Origin: Bacteroidia bacterium | Lineage (GTDB): Bacteria > Bacteroidota > Bacteroidia > J057 | DNA: 64,000 nucleotides | NCBI GenBank assembly: GCA_033391075.1 | Contig: JAWPMV010000001.1 | Location: forward strand, 5,394,001-5,458,000 | Direction of reading: 5' to 3' | Shown: in pieces, positions 18,173-26,719 of the stretch | Layout: each line of letters begins with the position of its first letter | Position numbering within the stretch: position 1 is the first letter of the stretch | Translations under genes and position numbers: made by a program | Notes under the pieces: model-generated | Database searches by the model: none | Told to the model about the DNA's origin: nothing | The model's input: the letters and a program-made list of their open reading frames with translations, nothing else

Positions 18173-18957
18173 GTAGAGCTAAACATATTTTTCAACTTGA
18201 CAGGAGTTCCCAAATCCACAAAGGAGCCTTCGTCAAAGCAAACGCTGGAAACCTTCATTCCGGCCTTTGCAGCTTCCAGGATTACATGCCCTGGATAGGT
18301 CTCCGGAGCATCGGGATTTGTCAGGAATTTCTTTTCATCTTCTTTCAGATATTCATGCATGAAGTTGGAAAAATCGGGTTTCCAGGCGGCCATCCCCCAT
18401 GAATAGTGCAAATTCGTTTCCCGTGGCTTTACCTGAATATCCAAAACATCTCCATTTGCATCGATTCCTACCATATCACTCTTCGTCTTCTGAACTTCAT
18501 CATGTATTGGAAACAATCCCAGGACTACATCAGCATCTACTTCCTTAAGCTTATCCACCAAATGCTTATAAGCGTCCGCAGGATCTACCAGCATATCCGG
18601 AAAACCTAATAGACAAATGGCATCCTGAACATAGGAATGGGCCTGATCCAGGGTATAGGGAATTCCGAATGGGCGATTCATGATCAAATAGGCCATCTGA
18701 GTCCCAAATTCGGAACCATCGCCATAGTAATTGGGAATGTCCCATTTGCCTTTACGAATGATAAAGAAAATTCGGGAGGCTCCAGCTTCTATATAGGCAT
18801 CAACAGTATTTTGAGAAATCACTCTGGGAGCTTCCTGCCCATTAGCCATTTGTTGAAATGCAATGGGCATTACTTCTTTGCTACAGGGTATGGGTTGAAT
18901 TCGACTTGCCTTTCCGGATGCAGGGATCAATCCAATTATCTCTAATTCTTTACTCAT
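18169..18957 (-). CDS. RmlA/GalU-like sugar nucleotidyltransferase with altered signature
   Basis: A 262-residue NTP_transferase-fold protein. The N-terminus reads LIPASGKASRIQPIPCSKEV, in place of the usual GGxGTRLxPLTxxxPK, so the phosphate-binding glycines are replaced but the ending lysine is kept. Later blocks are recognisable: ISQNTVDAYIEAGASRIFFII, CLLGFPDMLVDP (the metal/nucleotide site normally contains GDD or GDN), and a C-terminal VDLGTPVKL as in GalU/RmlA. It may make an NDP-sugar for the locus or be a divergent, possibly catalytically changed, relative. It is a single gene on the minus strand, tail-to-tail with the SGNH hydrolase. Confidence 0.75.
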   Translation of the reverse strand: MSKELEIIGLIPASGKASRIQPIPCSKEVMPIAFQQMANGQEAPRVISQNTVDAYIEAGASRIFFIIRKGKWDIPNYYGDGSEFGTQMAYLIMNRPFGIPYTLDQAHSYVQDAICLLGFPDMLVDPADAYKHLVDKLKEVDADVVLGLFPIHDEVQKTKSDMVGIDANGDVLDIQVKPRETNLHYSWGMAAWKPDFSNFMHEYLKEDEKKFLTNPDAPETYPGHVILEAAKAGMKVSSVCFDEGSFVDLGTPVKLKNMFSST

Positions 18958-19146
18958 AGGTCCGCTATTCAGATTGTGTAACTTTTTTTTGATTTAAGAA
19001 TCAATTTTCATGCTAATTGAACAATAAATTTCATTTAATTGCAGCTATTCACGCAAGTTTAAATTTAAGACGAGATATCATAATATTGGCAGGTATTTTG
19101 CAGCAACATTCTTGCAAGGCAAACAGTTAAAGAAAGCGCGACAGGA

Positions 19147-20100
19147 ATGAATACGGACCTCCAGACGCACGCAAAGGCGCTGGTTTCAATAGCAATCCCT
19201 ACGATGAATCGGAGGCATGATCTTCCGACCTCCATCAACTCTGTTCTAAATCAAGATTATCATAATATTGAACTTATCATTTCTGATAATGGTTCGACAG
19301 ATGACACGCCTGAATTTTGTCGTGAACTGGCTGAAAGGGACCCAAGGGTCAAATACATCCGGCATGAAGAAAATCTGGGACTGATTCCTAACTGGAATTA
19401 TGCTTTGCATGCTTCAGAAGGGAAATACTTCATGTGGTTGGGGGATGACGACTGGATAGAACCAGGCACCCTAAAAACCTATGTAGATTTTCTGGAAGCG
19501 AATCCAGCGTATTCTTTGGTAAGTGGGGAAATTTTGTACTGGCAGGAAGGAAAATGTGTTCGCGTAGAAAGTGGCCTGAGCCAGGAGGACAAAGTACCTG
19601 CATCGAGAAGCACCAACTATTACGGAAAAGTCATCGATGGCGCTATGGTGTATGGCTTATGTAGAACTGATTTGGCCAAAAAGATTGAGCAGGAAAACGG
19701 CATTGGTCCTGACTGGCATTTCGTCGCAGCTATGGCTTTTCAGGGTAAAATCAAACAATTGAATTTTATCAGCTATAATAAAGTTTTAGGCGGAAATTCG
19801 GCCAGTTATAAGCGTTATGCCCAGATCATGGGAGTAAATGAGTGGTGGGGATATGCACCCTTCATCAAAATTGCCCTGGATGTATTGGAGGTGATCAAAC
19901 ACAAGTATCCCGTATATCAGACACTCAGCAAATCCAAAAGATCTTTGCTTGCCTATCAGGCTTTTCTGGGGGTGTTGAAAAATTTCTATATAAACAGATA
20001 TCCCTATATCATTGGGGGAAAGTTCCTACGCGCAATAGGCATCAAAACCCCAAATGAAAAGAGAATAGAAGATTTGCAAAAAGTTGTAAAGCAGGTCTAA
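19147..20100 (+). CDS. Glycosyltransferase family 2
   Basis: A 317-residue GT-A glycosyltransferase. VSIAIPTMNRRHDLPTSINSVLNQ opens the fold, with LIISDNGSTDDT for nucleotide binding and the metal motif GDDDW near residue 100 (MWLGDDDWIEPG). The C-terminal third is basic and partly hydrophobic, as in membrane-associated glycan transferases. It probably adds a branch or backbone sugar to the polysaccharide of this locus. It stands alone in direction, converging on the acylation pair with no spacer; the stop is at 20100 and the neighbouring stop at 20101. Confidence 0.9.
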   Translation: MNTDLQTHAKALVSIAIPTMNRRHDLPTSINSVLNQDYHNIELIISDNGSTDDTPEFCRELAERDPRVKYIRHEENLGLIPNWNYALHASEGKYFMWLGDDDWIEPGTLKTYVDFLEANPAYSLVSGEILYWQEGKCVRVESGLSQEDKVPASRSTNYYGKVIDGAMVYGLCRTDLAKKIEQENGIGPDWHFVAAMAFQGKIKQLNFISYNKVLGGNSASYKRYAQIMGVNEWWGYAPFIKIALDVLEVIKHKYPVYQTLSKSKRSLLAYQAFLGVLKNFYINRYPYIIGGKFLRAIGIKTPNEKRIEDLQKVVKQV

Positions 20101-21075
20101 TTACTTGCCCGCTGTAGCATTGGGATTGGCTTCCAGCATAGATCTCAAAGAAACTTCCTTCACAATATCATTACTCAGGCTATCCGGCCCTCCATAGACC
20201 AAATGTGATTCATCACAAAAGAGTGAATCCGCATAGCTATGTTTGCTATGCATATCTACAAAGGTCTGTCCACTACTTTCAATTATTTCACGCGTCCGCT
20301 GGGTATGCTCCCGAATAAATTGCTTGCAGGCTTCATCCTCACAATTTGGTTTCTTCTTCATAGGAGAAGCAACAAAAACCAATGGAGTTGATTGTGATTT
20401 GCTGAATTCGCAGAGCTTTTTGAGCTCCTCATATTGGTAGTCCTCCGTAACTTTGATGAGGTTTTCATCATAGCGGAACCACTGGAAATTTTCTTTTTTG
20501 GTTACCAGATTTGATCCTCCCCACTCATCCATCAAAAGGTGTATTCTCATTTCCGGTCTGGCAAATTTCGTATACTTATTTCGGGTTCTTTTTCTTTGAA
20601 GCAGGCTGTAGAGGTCGGAATTTTTAAAATAAAAATAAGGCTTCCGCTGATTATTGATATACCAGGAAAATTCCTCTGTTGTACACATGCCTACTTTTTG
20701 CTTCTCAAAATCCATAGGACCAGAAGCTATCAGTACTACCTTAGGTTGATATTTCTCCAATAGCACGGGTAGCATGATATTCAGGTCTTGCATCGTCAAT
20801 CCCCAGGATGAGAAGTTGTAATAGGTATAATCTTTCCCCAAATACTCCTGCATCGCTTTCGACCCGATATTGTTAAGGGCTATAGAAGAACCTACACAAA
20901 GCACATCAACTTTCTCCAGATTTGCTTCGGCGATCAGGTCCGCCTTATAATCAAAACTCACGCTATCTGTCAATAAAGGCTTTATATCTGTCTTATTTAA
21001 TAACAGATATAATCCTAGCAGAGGAATAGTTCCCATCAAGGCAAATAATCCAAACTTTTTAAGGTAGGTCTCCAT
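20101..21075 (-). CDS. Membrane-anchored SGNH-like partner of an MBOAT acyltransferase
   Basis: A 324-residue protein with one N-terminal membrane anchor (residues 8-27) and a periplasmic SGNH-like domain. The nucleophile block is CVGSSIALN (Ser63/64), an ASGPMD block follows, and CDESHLVYGG supplies Asp288 and His291. Similar proteins (the DltD and AlgX/AlgJ type) work with an MBOAT channel to move acetyl or alanyl groups onto extracytoplasmic polymers. It sits one base after the MBOAT gene in the same direction, which strongly supports that pairing. Substrate is inferred to be the exopolysaccharide. Confidence 0.8.
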   Translation of the reverse strand: METYLKKFGLFALMGTIPLLGLYLLLNKTDIKPLLTDSVSFDYKADLIAEANLEKVDVLCVGSSIALNNIGSKAMQEYLGKDYTYYNFSSWGLTMQDLNIMLPVLLEKYQPKVVLIASGPMDFEKQKVGMCTTEEFSWYINNQRKPYFYFKNSDLYSLLQRKRTRNKYTKFARPEMRIHLLMDEWGGSNLVTKKENFQWFRYDENLIKVTEDYQYEELKKLCEFSKSQSTPLVFVASPMKKKPNCEDEACKQFIREHTQRTREIIESSGQTFVDMHSKHSYADSLFCDESHLVYGGPDSLSNDIVKEVSLRSMLEANPNATAGK

Positions 21076-21076
21076 G

Positions 21077-22579
21077 CTAAAACTGAAAATAAATGAATTC
21101 GCTGCTACTAAATGATCTAAAGAATATTATGCTATAAATAAGTACCCAATATACGCTCCACTTGAGCCATACGGGTAGCTTGTTAAATCGACGCATCACT
21201 TCTACTTTTGACATGATGTATTCAACCACACAGATAAAGCCGATGCCTGAAAATGCCAGAAATAAATCCCAAATGGTCATGCCTAAACTTGCACCGCTTG
21301 CGGATTCGAGGTAAAGAGAAATTTGCATCAATTTCACAGTATCCCAAAAGGCTACTAATTCCGGCCCTATACCGCTAAACAAATGGGTACAGATATAGAA
21401 GGCATCCTGAACGGTGTTTGCTCTAAAGAATATCCACCCCAGACATACCAGACTGAAAATCATCAATACATCTACCGTCTTCATCATCAGACTTCCGTCC
21501 TTTAGCCCCAGAAGCTTGTTGCCTCTCGCTCTCAAAGGTGCCAGCAAAATGGAAGCAACCAAATAGGCTCCATGCAAACCTCCCCATATAACAAAGGTCC
21601 AGTTGGCTCCATGCCAGAGCCCACTTACGAGGAAGGTTATGATGAGGTTGTAATACCATCTCCATTTTACTACCCGATTTCCTCCCATAGGAATGTATAC
21701 ATAATCCCTGAACCAGGTGGAAAGAGAAATATGCCAGCGTTTCCAAAACTCTGAAATGCTTTTGGAGAAGTAGGGCGTTCGGAAATTGGTCATGAGGTCA
21801 TAGCCCATAACTCTGGCTGCCCCAATCGCTATATCTGAGTATCCAGAGAAATCACAATAGATCTGGAAGGCAAAAAAGAAGGTAGCCAACATCAGGCTCA
21901 CTCCTCCAAATTCCGTAGGATCATTATAAACGGAATTTACGAGAACCGCCAAACGGTCTGCAACGACCACTTTTTTAAACATCCCCCAAAGCATCTGCCG
22001 CAGGCCGGAATTGACCCTGGCCGATTCGAACTTGAATACTTTATGAAATTGAGGGAGAAGATTGCTTGCCCTTTCGATAGGTCCTGCTACCAATTGCGGG
22101 AAGAAGGAGACAAAGAGGGCAAAAATACCCAAATGCTTTTCCGGTTTGAGATTACCATTGTAAACATCGACTGAATAGCTGAGGGTTTGAAAGGTATAAA
22201 AGGAAATTCCCATAGGCAGGATGAGCTCAAAAGTGGGCCCATGATAGGTAGCGCCGAAAGATTCGACGACTGTCCGCAGGGAATCATTAAAAAATCCAAA
22301 GTATTTGAAGGAGAAAAGAATGCCCAGATTGGAAAGCAAACTGGCATATAGATAAGGTCTTCGTTTTTTCTTCTCCTCGATCTCTCCCATTTTTCTACCG
22401 CAGTAATAATCGATCAGGGTAGAAATCACGATTAATAAAATGTACTCTGGCTTCCAGGCCATATAAAAATAATAGCTGGCCGCCAGTAATAACGCCCACC
22501 TATACTGAGGACGCATAATGAAATAAAGCAGGATTACGGTAGGGAAAAACCAGAGAAACTCTAGTGAGTTAAATAGCAT
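21077..22579 (-). CDS. MBOAT family O-acyltransferase (AlgI/DltB-like)
   Basis: A 500-residue polytopic membrane protein with about eleven helices. Family motifs are LPMGISFYTFQTLSYSVDVY, PQLVAGPIER, the RWHISLSTWFRDYVYIPMGG loop (281-300), and GLWHGANWTFVIWGGLHG, which holds the catalytic His323 and a second His336. It transfers an acyl group, most often acetyl, from a cytoplasmic donor across the membrane to a polysaccharide. The SGNH-like partner is encoded one base downstream. A 9-base inverted repeat lies 29-76 bases upstream of the start and may be an operator. Confidence 0.92.
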   Translation of the reverse strand: MLFNSLEFLWFFPTVILLYFIMRPQYRWALLLAASYYFYMAWKPEYILLIVISTLIDYYCGRKMGEIEEKKKRRPYLYASLLSNLGILFSFKYFGFFNDSLRTVVESFGATYHGPTFELILPMGISFYTFQTLSYSVDVYNGNLKPEKHLGIFALFVSFFPQLVAGPIERASNLLPQFHKVFKFESARVNSGLRQMLWGMFKKVVVADRLAVLVNSVYNDPTEFGGVSLMLATFFFAFQIYCDFSGYSDIAIGAARVMGYDLMTNFRTPYFSKSISEFWKRWHISLSTWFRDYVYIPMGGNRVVKWRWYYNLIITFLVSGLWHGANWTFVIWGGLHGAYLVASILLAPLRARGNKLLGLKDGSLMMKTVDVLMIFSLVCLGWIFFRANTVQDAFYICTHLFSGIGPELVAFWDTVKLMQISLYLESASGASLGMTIWDLFLAFSGIGFICVVEYIMSKVEVMRRFNKLPVWLKWSVYWVLIYSIIFFRSFSSSEFIYFQF

Positions 22580-23031
22580 GTTGCGCGCGCATTAATTCAA
22601 TGGCTGATTTGAGGTAAATATTCACCTGTAAACATTTAAAACTCTCTACCTCAAACTTATTTATTCTCCTAAGGCAATTATCTCCAGAAAGAGAAATTGA
22701 TGCTGTACAATAGAAAAATGTGCTGTATTTAAATTAAAAAGAACGAATTAAGTGCATTTCGACAATGAAGTTCAATTAAGGTAAATTTATGTAATGATTG
22801 AAAGCATAATACCCCAATTGCCTAACTCGGGGTTTCAGTAAACCGAATTAAATCCCAAATAGGAAAAATCCCGACTTCAAAAATTATTTTGTCTCAGATA
22901 CCCATGCGCTCAAATCGAAATTTCAGAAGCCCATTCCCCCCTGATACAGAATAGCAGGAAATTGCTTTTCTTTTCAGAAGCTCTGTAAATTGCCCCTCTT
23001 AATTTCAATTATTCCTGCTAATTTCAACTCC
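22580..23031. other. Divergent intergenic region, 450 bases
   Basis: AT-rich and without a supportable gene. Besides the TTTGAGGTA inverted repeat at 22608-22655, there is a weak ACCCC...GGGGT hairpin at about 22810-22833. It must hold promoters for the leftward MBOAT pair and the rightward MOSC gene. Confidence 0.4.
22608..22655. promoter_or_regulatory. 9-base inverted repeat upstream of the MBOAT gene
   Basis: TTTGAGGTA at 22608-22616 and its exact complement TACCTCAAA at 22647-22655 are separated by 30 bases. The spacing (39 bases centre to centre, close to four helical turns) would suit a dimeric or looped regulator. No protein is assigned. Confidence 0.35.
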
Positions 23032-23844
23032 ATGAAAATCAGCCAAATCAATATCTATCCCATCAAATCTTGCGGGGGAATTTCTCTGGATCAAGCCCAA
23101 TTATCAGATCGAGGATTATTGTATGATCGTCGCTGGATGATTGTAGATCCACAAGGAAATTGCCTGACTCAAAGAGACAATGCACAAATGGCCCTGATCA
23201 AAACGGCGATCGAAGGTCAAAATCTACGGATCTGGCATCATTTCAAAAAAATCGCTCCGCTGGAGCTTCCACTAGAGATCAGCATGCAATATGTCATAGA
23301 AGTAGGCTTATGGGGAGATCGATTTCCGGCAAGTAGACATAGTGATGCTACGGATGCATGGATTTCCGGTGTCCTGGGACAAACTTGCCATTTGGTCTAT
23401 ATGCATAAGGAGAGTAGAAGAGCCGTTGATCCGGAATATGCACAGGCTGGTGAAATCGTAAGTGCGGCTGATGGATATCCTTACCTCATTATTGGAGAGG
23501 AAAGTTTGGCACATTTAAATGCAAAGCTTAGCGAAAAAGGAGAGGAGGAAGTTCCGATGAATCGCTTTCGTCCCAATTTTGTATTTCAGGGAGGCAGTGC
23601 ACATTTGGAAGATGAGTGGTCAAAAATCAGCATCGGGGAAACCACCTTCAAAGCAGTCAAACCCTGTGCACGTTGTCAATTGACTACTATAGAACAGGAA
23701 ACGGCCAAACAGGGCAAAGAACCCCTAAGAACGCTCAGCACCTATAGAAAACAAGGCGCCAAGGTCCTCTTTGGAATGAATCTGCTTCATGAAGGAAATG
23801 GAGTCATAAAGATAGGAGATGAGATCAGGACAATAGGTGCATAA
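23032..23844 (+). CDS. MOSC domain protein with N-terminal MOSC_N beta barrel
   Basis: A 270-residue protein from ATG 23032; a longer frame opens at TTG 22990 but its extra 14 residues look unlike the family. MKISQINIYPIKSCGG and RGLLYDRRWMIVDPQGNCLTQRD are typical of MOSC_N proteins related to YcbX and mARC. The MOSC domain follows with NRFRPNFVF and the cofactor-binding cysteine in KPCARCQLTTI. Such proteins bind molybdenum cofactor through the cysteine and reduce N-hydroxylated compounds with electron partners. No fused ferredoxin domain is present, so an external electron donor is needed. Confidence 0.88.
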   Translation: MKISQINIYPIKSCGGISLDQAQLSDRGLLYDRRWMIVDPQGNCLTQRDNAQMALIKTAIEGQNLRIWHHFKKIAPLELPLEISMQYVIEVGLWGDRFPASRHSDATDAWISGVLGQTCHLVYMHKESRRAVDPEYAQAGEIVSAADGYPYLIIGEESLAHLNAKLSEKGEEEVPMNRFRPNFVFQGGSAHLEDEWSKISIGETTFKAVKPCARCQLTTIEQETAKQGKEPLRTLSTYRKQGAKVLFGMNLLHEGNGVIKIGDEIRTIGA

Positions 23845-24132
23845 TTATGCACCTACATATTGCCCTGGCTCTTCCGTGCAATCTCGTAATGATCTTGGCA
23901 CCTCTGAGATCATTCTAATACCCGCTCTCACTGTGGCGTAGGTGGAAGCTGAAATGGGTTTATAGATCTCACAGATATTTTCCGCAAATTCTTCTGAGTA
24001 ATTATAGACGTCTATTGACTTATTTTTGGCTGTCCAGTCCTTTAAACTCTCAATTAAGCCTTTTCTGAAGTCTATTCTGTAGTAAATTGGCAAGTCGGGT
24101 GCTTTTCGGTATAAGATTTGAACTGTCTTCAC
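23845..24132 (-). CDS. Hypothetical 95-residue protein
   Basis: A small ORF starting with GTG at 24132 and ending directly against the MOSC stop codon. The composition is that of a folded protein (mixed aromatic and charged residues, YYRIDFRKGL, SIDVYNYSEEF), with a short C-terminal tail. It is not recognised. It is divergent from the helix-turn-helix gene at 24254 with about 120 bases between. That arrangement could mean regulation by the neighbour, but there is no sequence feature to prove it. Confidence 0.5.
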   Translation of the reverse strand: MKTVQILYRKAPDLPIYYRIDFRKGLIESLKDWTAKNKSIDVYNYSEEFAENICEIYKPISASTYATVRAGIRMISEVPRSLRDCTEEPGQYVGA

Positions 24133-24253
24133 GATATTCAGCTATTGCAAATTCAAGGGGCTTATATTGAATTTGAGTATATTTATCTGGTGTATCACAA
24201 AGGTAACGAAATAATTTCTTTCAAGCAATTAAATCGTACACAAAGTGACGAAA

Positions 24254-24538
24254 ATGGAACCTATTGTTCACAAATTAAAACGGCTCATCCGGGAAAAAAA
24301 TATCTCTCACGCTTCCATTGCAGAAAAAATGGGCAAGCATCGTACATTTATCACCAAGAAACTGGGAGGTGACTCAATGGAGACCCGTTTGTTGGAAGGT
24401 ATCCTAAGCGTCACCGGGATCACTCCTCAGGAGCTTTTTTGTGAAGGCATTGAAGATAAAAGCCTTCGTCAAGAACTGGACTCCCTCAAAAAGGAAGTAG
24501 ATATTATTAAGGAACATCTTCCGCCTTACAATCCCTAG
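24254..24538 (+). CDS. Small XRE-like helix-turn-helix protein
   Basis: About 94 residues from ATG 24254, or 97 from GTG 24245. An XRE-type fold is visible: LKRLIREKNISHASIAEKMGKHRTFITKKL gives helices 1-3 with the recognition helix around HRTFITKK, and LLEGILSVTGITPQELF completes the bundle. The C-terminal 30 residues (LRQELDSLKKEVDIIKEHL) form a short coiled coil, probably for dimerisation. It likely binds DNA as a dimer, possibly at the intergenic region shared with the 95-residue gene. It lies 22 bases ahead of the DUF1684 gene. Confidence 0.75.
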   Translation: MEPIVHKLKRLIREKNISHASIAEKMGKHRTFITKKLGGDSMETRLLEGILSVTGITPQELFCEGIEDKSLRQELDSLKKEVDIIKEHLPPYNP

Positions 24539-24560
24539 CTAATAGAAGCCCCTACATTAC

Positions 24561-25184
24561 ATGGAAAAACTGAATAGTCGGAAAAACAGTACCCGCATAT
24601 TTATCGTAATTGGCATAATTTTCATAATCCTGATCCTTTTCAATCAGTTTTCTAACAACCTTTCCAATTATGAAACCCGCATCTTAAAGCAAAGAGAAGC
24701 CAAAAATCTCAATTTTAAGAACAATCCCAGAAGCCCTGTGCCTCAGGAAGAAAGAGCTAATTTCTCCGGGCTGAAGTACTTTCCGGTGGATAAATCATTC
24801 GCTCCTGAAGGGAAATTCTCCCCTGCAGTTTTCAGAGATACCCTCCGCCTCATGACCAATACAGGCGAAGAACGTCTGATGATAAATGCCGGAAAAGTAA
24901 GTTTTGAATTGCAAGGAAAAAACTATCAACTCAGCGCTTTTGAAGTCCTGGGTGTACTTGAAAATTCGCTTTTCATCCCCTTTACCGATGAAACTTCCGG
25001 AGAAGAGAGTTATGGCGCTGGAAGGTATATGGACCTTCCTCATGACCAGGAACCCTTTCTGGTGGACTTTAATACAGCCTACAGTCCAGACTGTGCCTAC
25101 AATCCTACTTCCTCATGCCCCATTCCCCCTCGGGAAAATCACATAGATATTCCGGTTTTTGCGGGTGAAAAGGACTATAAATAG
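24561..25184 (+). CDS. DUF1684 family protein with N-terminal membrane anchor
   Basis: A 207-residue protein. One transmembrane helix is at about 13-30, then a periplasmic domain. Family motifs are clear: FIPFTDETSGEESYGAGRYMDL, FLVDFNTAYSPDCAYNPTSSC (in pieces) and PIPPRENHIDIPVFAGEK at the end. DUF1684 proteins are widespread in Bacteroidota and Actinobacteria but have no established reaction. The conserved GxRY, DFN and CAYN residues suggest a metal or ligand site. The gene is 22 bases after the HTH gene and probably co-transcribed. Confidence 0.88.
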   Translation: MEKLNSRKNSTRIFIVIGIIFIILILFNQFSNNLSNYETRILKQREAKNLNFKNNPRSPVPQEERANFSGLKYFPVDKSFAPEGKFSPAVFRDTLRLMTNTGEERLMINAGKVSFELQGKNYQLSAFEVLGVLENSLFIPFTDETSGEESYGAGRYMDLPHDQEPFLVDFNTAYSPDCAYNPTSSCPIPPRENHIDIPVFAGEKDYK

Positions 25185-25316
25185 GATAGATATTCAGGAT
25201 TGGCATTCCTCCCAATTACAATAATTGAAGCAATCCCTTTTCATAAGAGGCTAGGCTTGAATAGCGGCTATTTTTATAATATTCAATAATTGTTATATTT
25301 TTATAATAAGCCATTA

Positions 25317-25338
25317 GGCATAAATGCCATTTTATGCC
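25317..25338 (+). promoter_or_regulatory. Hairpin upstream of a hypothetical gene
   Basis: GGCATAAA-tgccat-TTTATGCC forms an 8-base stem in the leader 28 bases before ATG 25366. A repeated TTTTTATAAT element precedes it at 25271-25280 and 25298-25307. It could be the end of the previous transcript or a leader element. Confidence 0.35.
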
Positions 25339-25365
25339 TTTCTATTATTCGCCTAAACAGATACT

Positions 25366-26052
25366 ATGGGAGCCCTTCAAACCCATGTCTCAGACGCCAT
25401 TTCCCTAACCCTCAGCCGTATGCCCGTATACGGTGAATTGAGTAAAGGCAAATCTCTTCCTTTATCCAAAAACCTTATCAGAGCCGGTAAATTTATCATC
25501 CCCTTTGCCCGCCGGATCGATAAATCAGCCAGAAAGCTCAATAGACAGGGAATACCTATCCTTCAGGAAGATTTGATCCCAATAGAGAACCTTCCTGCTC
25601 CGGAAACGGCTCCGACCTATGCAAATGTCCTGTCCAAACAGGAATCACTTCCTATACAGACCGAACTGGATAAGTGGTTGAAAGAAGTGAAAGCGTATCG
25701 AAAGGCCGGTTTTCTCAGAGAGATATGTGAATGCTCTTATGAAATGCTTGCAAAAGTTGAAGATTGGGAAGCCCAACATAAATGCCATCTGGCCATGACG
25801 CGCTACCTAATGGAATCTCTGGCTTTTAATTCATACAAAGGTCTGGGATATCTAGGGTATAAAAGCAATAGCATCCTCTTGAGCAAAAGGCTGATTAAAG
25901 GCCATACTTTCCTTATGCCCTGGACCATTTCTTTTGACCGAAAGGCACAACATGTCCAGGCAATGGGCGTAGGTTTTCTGGTAAATGACTTTCCCAAAAT
26001 CCCGTTTAAATCTGAATGGGAGATCAACCGAAAAAAGAGTTGGGCAAAATAA
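25366..26052 (+). CDS. Hypothetical 228-residue protein
   Basis: Not recognised. The protein is soluble and basic, with no signal peptide or membrane helix. Residues 100-160 look helical (TELDKWLKEVKAYRKAGFLREI, then YEMLAKVEDWEAQHKCHLAMTRYLMESL), and a beta-type segment with aromatic residues follows (GHTFLMPWTISFDRKAQ). The N-terminal 70 residues are rich in proline and lysine. The stop is at 26052, one base before the end of the convergent MnmD gene. Codon use looks like that of the neighbours, so it is likely a real gene. Confidence 0.6.
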   Translation: MGALQTHVSDAISLTLSRMPVYGELSKGKSLPLSKNLIRAGKFIIPFARRIDKSARKLNRQGIPILQEDLIPIENLPAPETAPTYANVLSKQESLPIQTELDKWLKEVKAYRKAGFLREICECSYEMLAKVEDWEAQHKCHLAMTRYLMESLAFNSYKGLGYLGYKSNSILLSKRLIKGHTFLMPWTISFDRKAQHVQAMGVGFLVNDFPKIPFKSEWEINRKKSWAK

Positions 26053-26718
26053 TCAATCCTTCCAGGCTCTCAACATCTCCCTTTTCCCGGGAGGTCCTGG
26101 TATTTTCTCTACCCGAAATCCCGCCGCAATCATGGCTCGTCGTACATCTCCTTTGGCACAATAGGTAACTAAGACAGCTCCGGGATTCATGAGTCCAAAC
26201 ATCTTTTGAAAAATATCCAGGCTCCATAGTTCCAATTGGGCAGAAGGAGCAAAAGCATCAAAGTAAACCAGATCGTAGGACGACTCAGGGTCAAATTCTT
26301 CCAGTTTGCCCTGAATTTTTTCTAGCACAAAAGCAGGAATCAGTTCTCCTTTTTCATTCCAGGGCATGGCATGAAGCTTTTTGAAAATCGTCTCGGCATC
26401 CCCTCCCAGCTCTTTGGGATAGTTCAACTGTGTCAGCAAGTCCTCCGCCACAGGAAAAGCCTCAATACCTGTATACTGGATTTTTCGATCGTCCATATGA
26501 ATAGCTGTAAGAACTGCATTCAGTCCGGTTCCCAAACCCATTTCCAGAAGGCGCAGCTCCTCTTTCTCCAGAGCTCTTAGGCCTGCATTGATAAAGACAT
26601 GCATGGATTCCTGAATCGCTCCATGTATGGAGTGATAGTGCTCGTCAAAACGAGGGGCATAGAGGGTAGAAGAACCATCCTTACTGATCACATGCCTGAT
26701 TTCTTTTTTTTCTTCCAT
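26053..26718 (-). CDS. mnmD: tRNA (5-methylaminomethyl-2-thiouridine)-methyltransferase, MnmD type
   Basis: A 221-residue SAM-dependent methyltransferase of the MnmC N-terminal (DUF752) family. The SAM-binding stretch LRLLEMGLGTGLNAVLTAIH and the YDLVYFDAFAPSAQLELWS motif are diagnostic, with VLVTYCAKGDVRRAM and PGPPGKREMLRA at the end. It methylates the nm5 group at the wobble uridine of certain tRNAs. Unlike E. coli MnmC, the FAD oxidoreductase half is absent, so this is a stand-alone enzyme as in many other bacteria. The stop of the upstream MscS gene is one base before its start codon, so the two genes are probably transcribed together. Confidence 0.9.
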   Translation of the reverse strand: MEEKKEIRHVISKDGSSTLYAPRFDEHYHSIHGAIQESMHVFINAGLRALEKEELRLLEMGLGTGLNAVLTAIHMDDRKIQYTGIEAFPVAEDLLTQLNYPKELGGDAETIFKKLHAMPWNEKGELIPAFVLEKIQGKLEEFDPESSYDLVYFDAFAPSAQLELWSLDIFQKMFGLMNPGAVLVTYCAKGDVRRAMIAAGFRVEKIPGPPGKREMLRAWKD

Positions 26719-26719
26719 C

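Noticed and set aside
22990-23031. TTG start for the MOSC gene
   Set aside because: The additional 14 residues are hydrophobic and not seen at the start of the family; ATG 23032 begins the MOSC_N strand directly.
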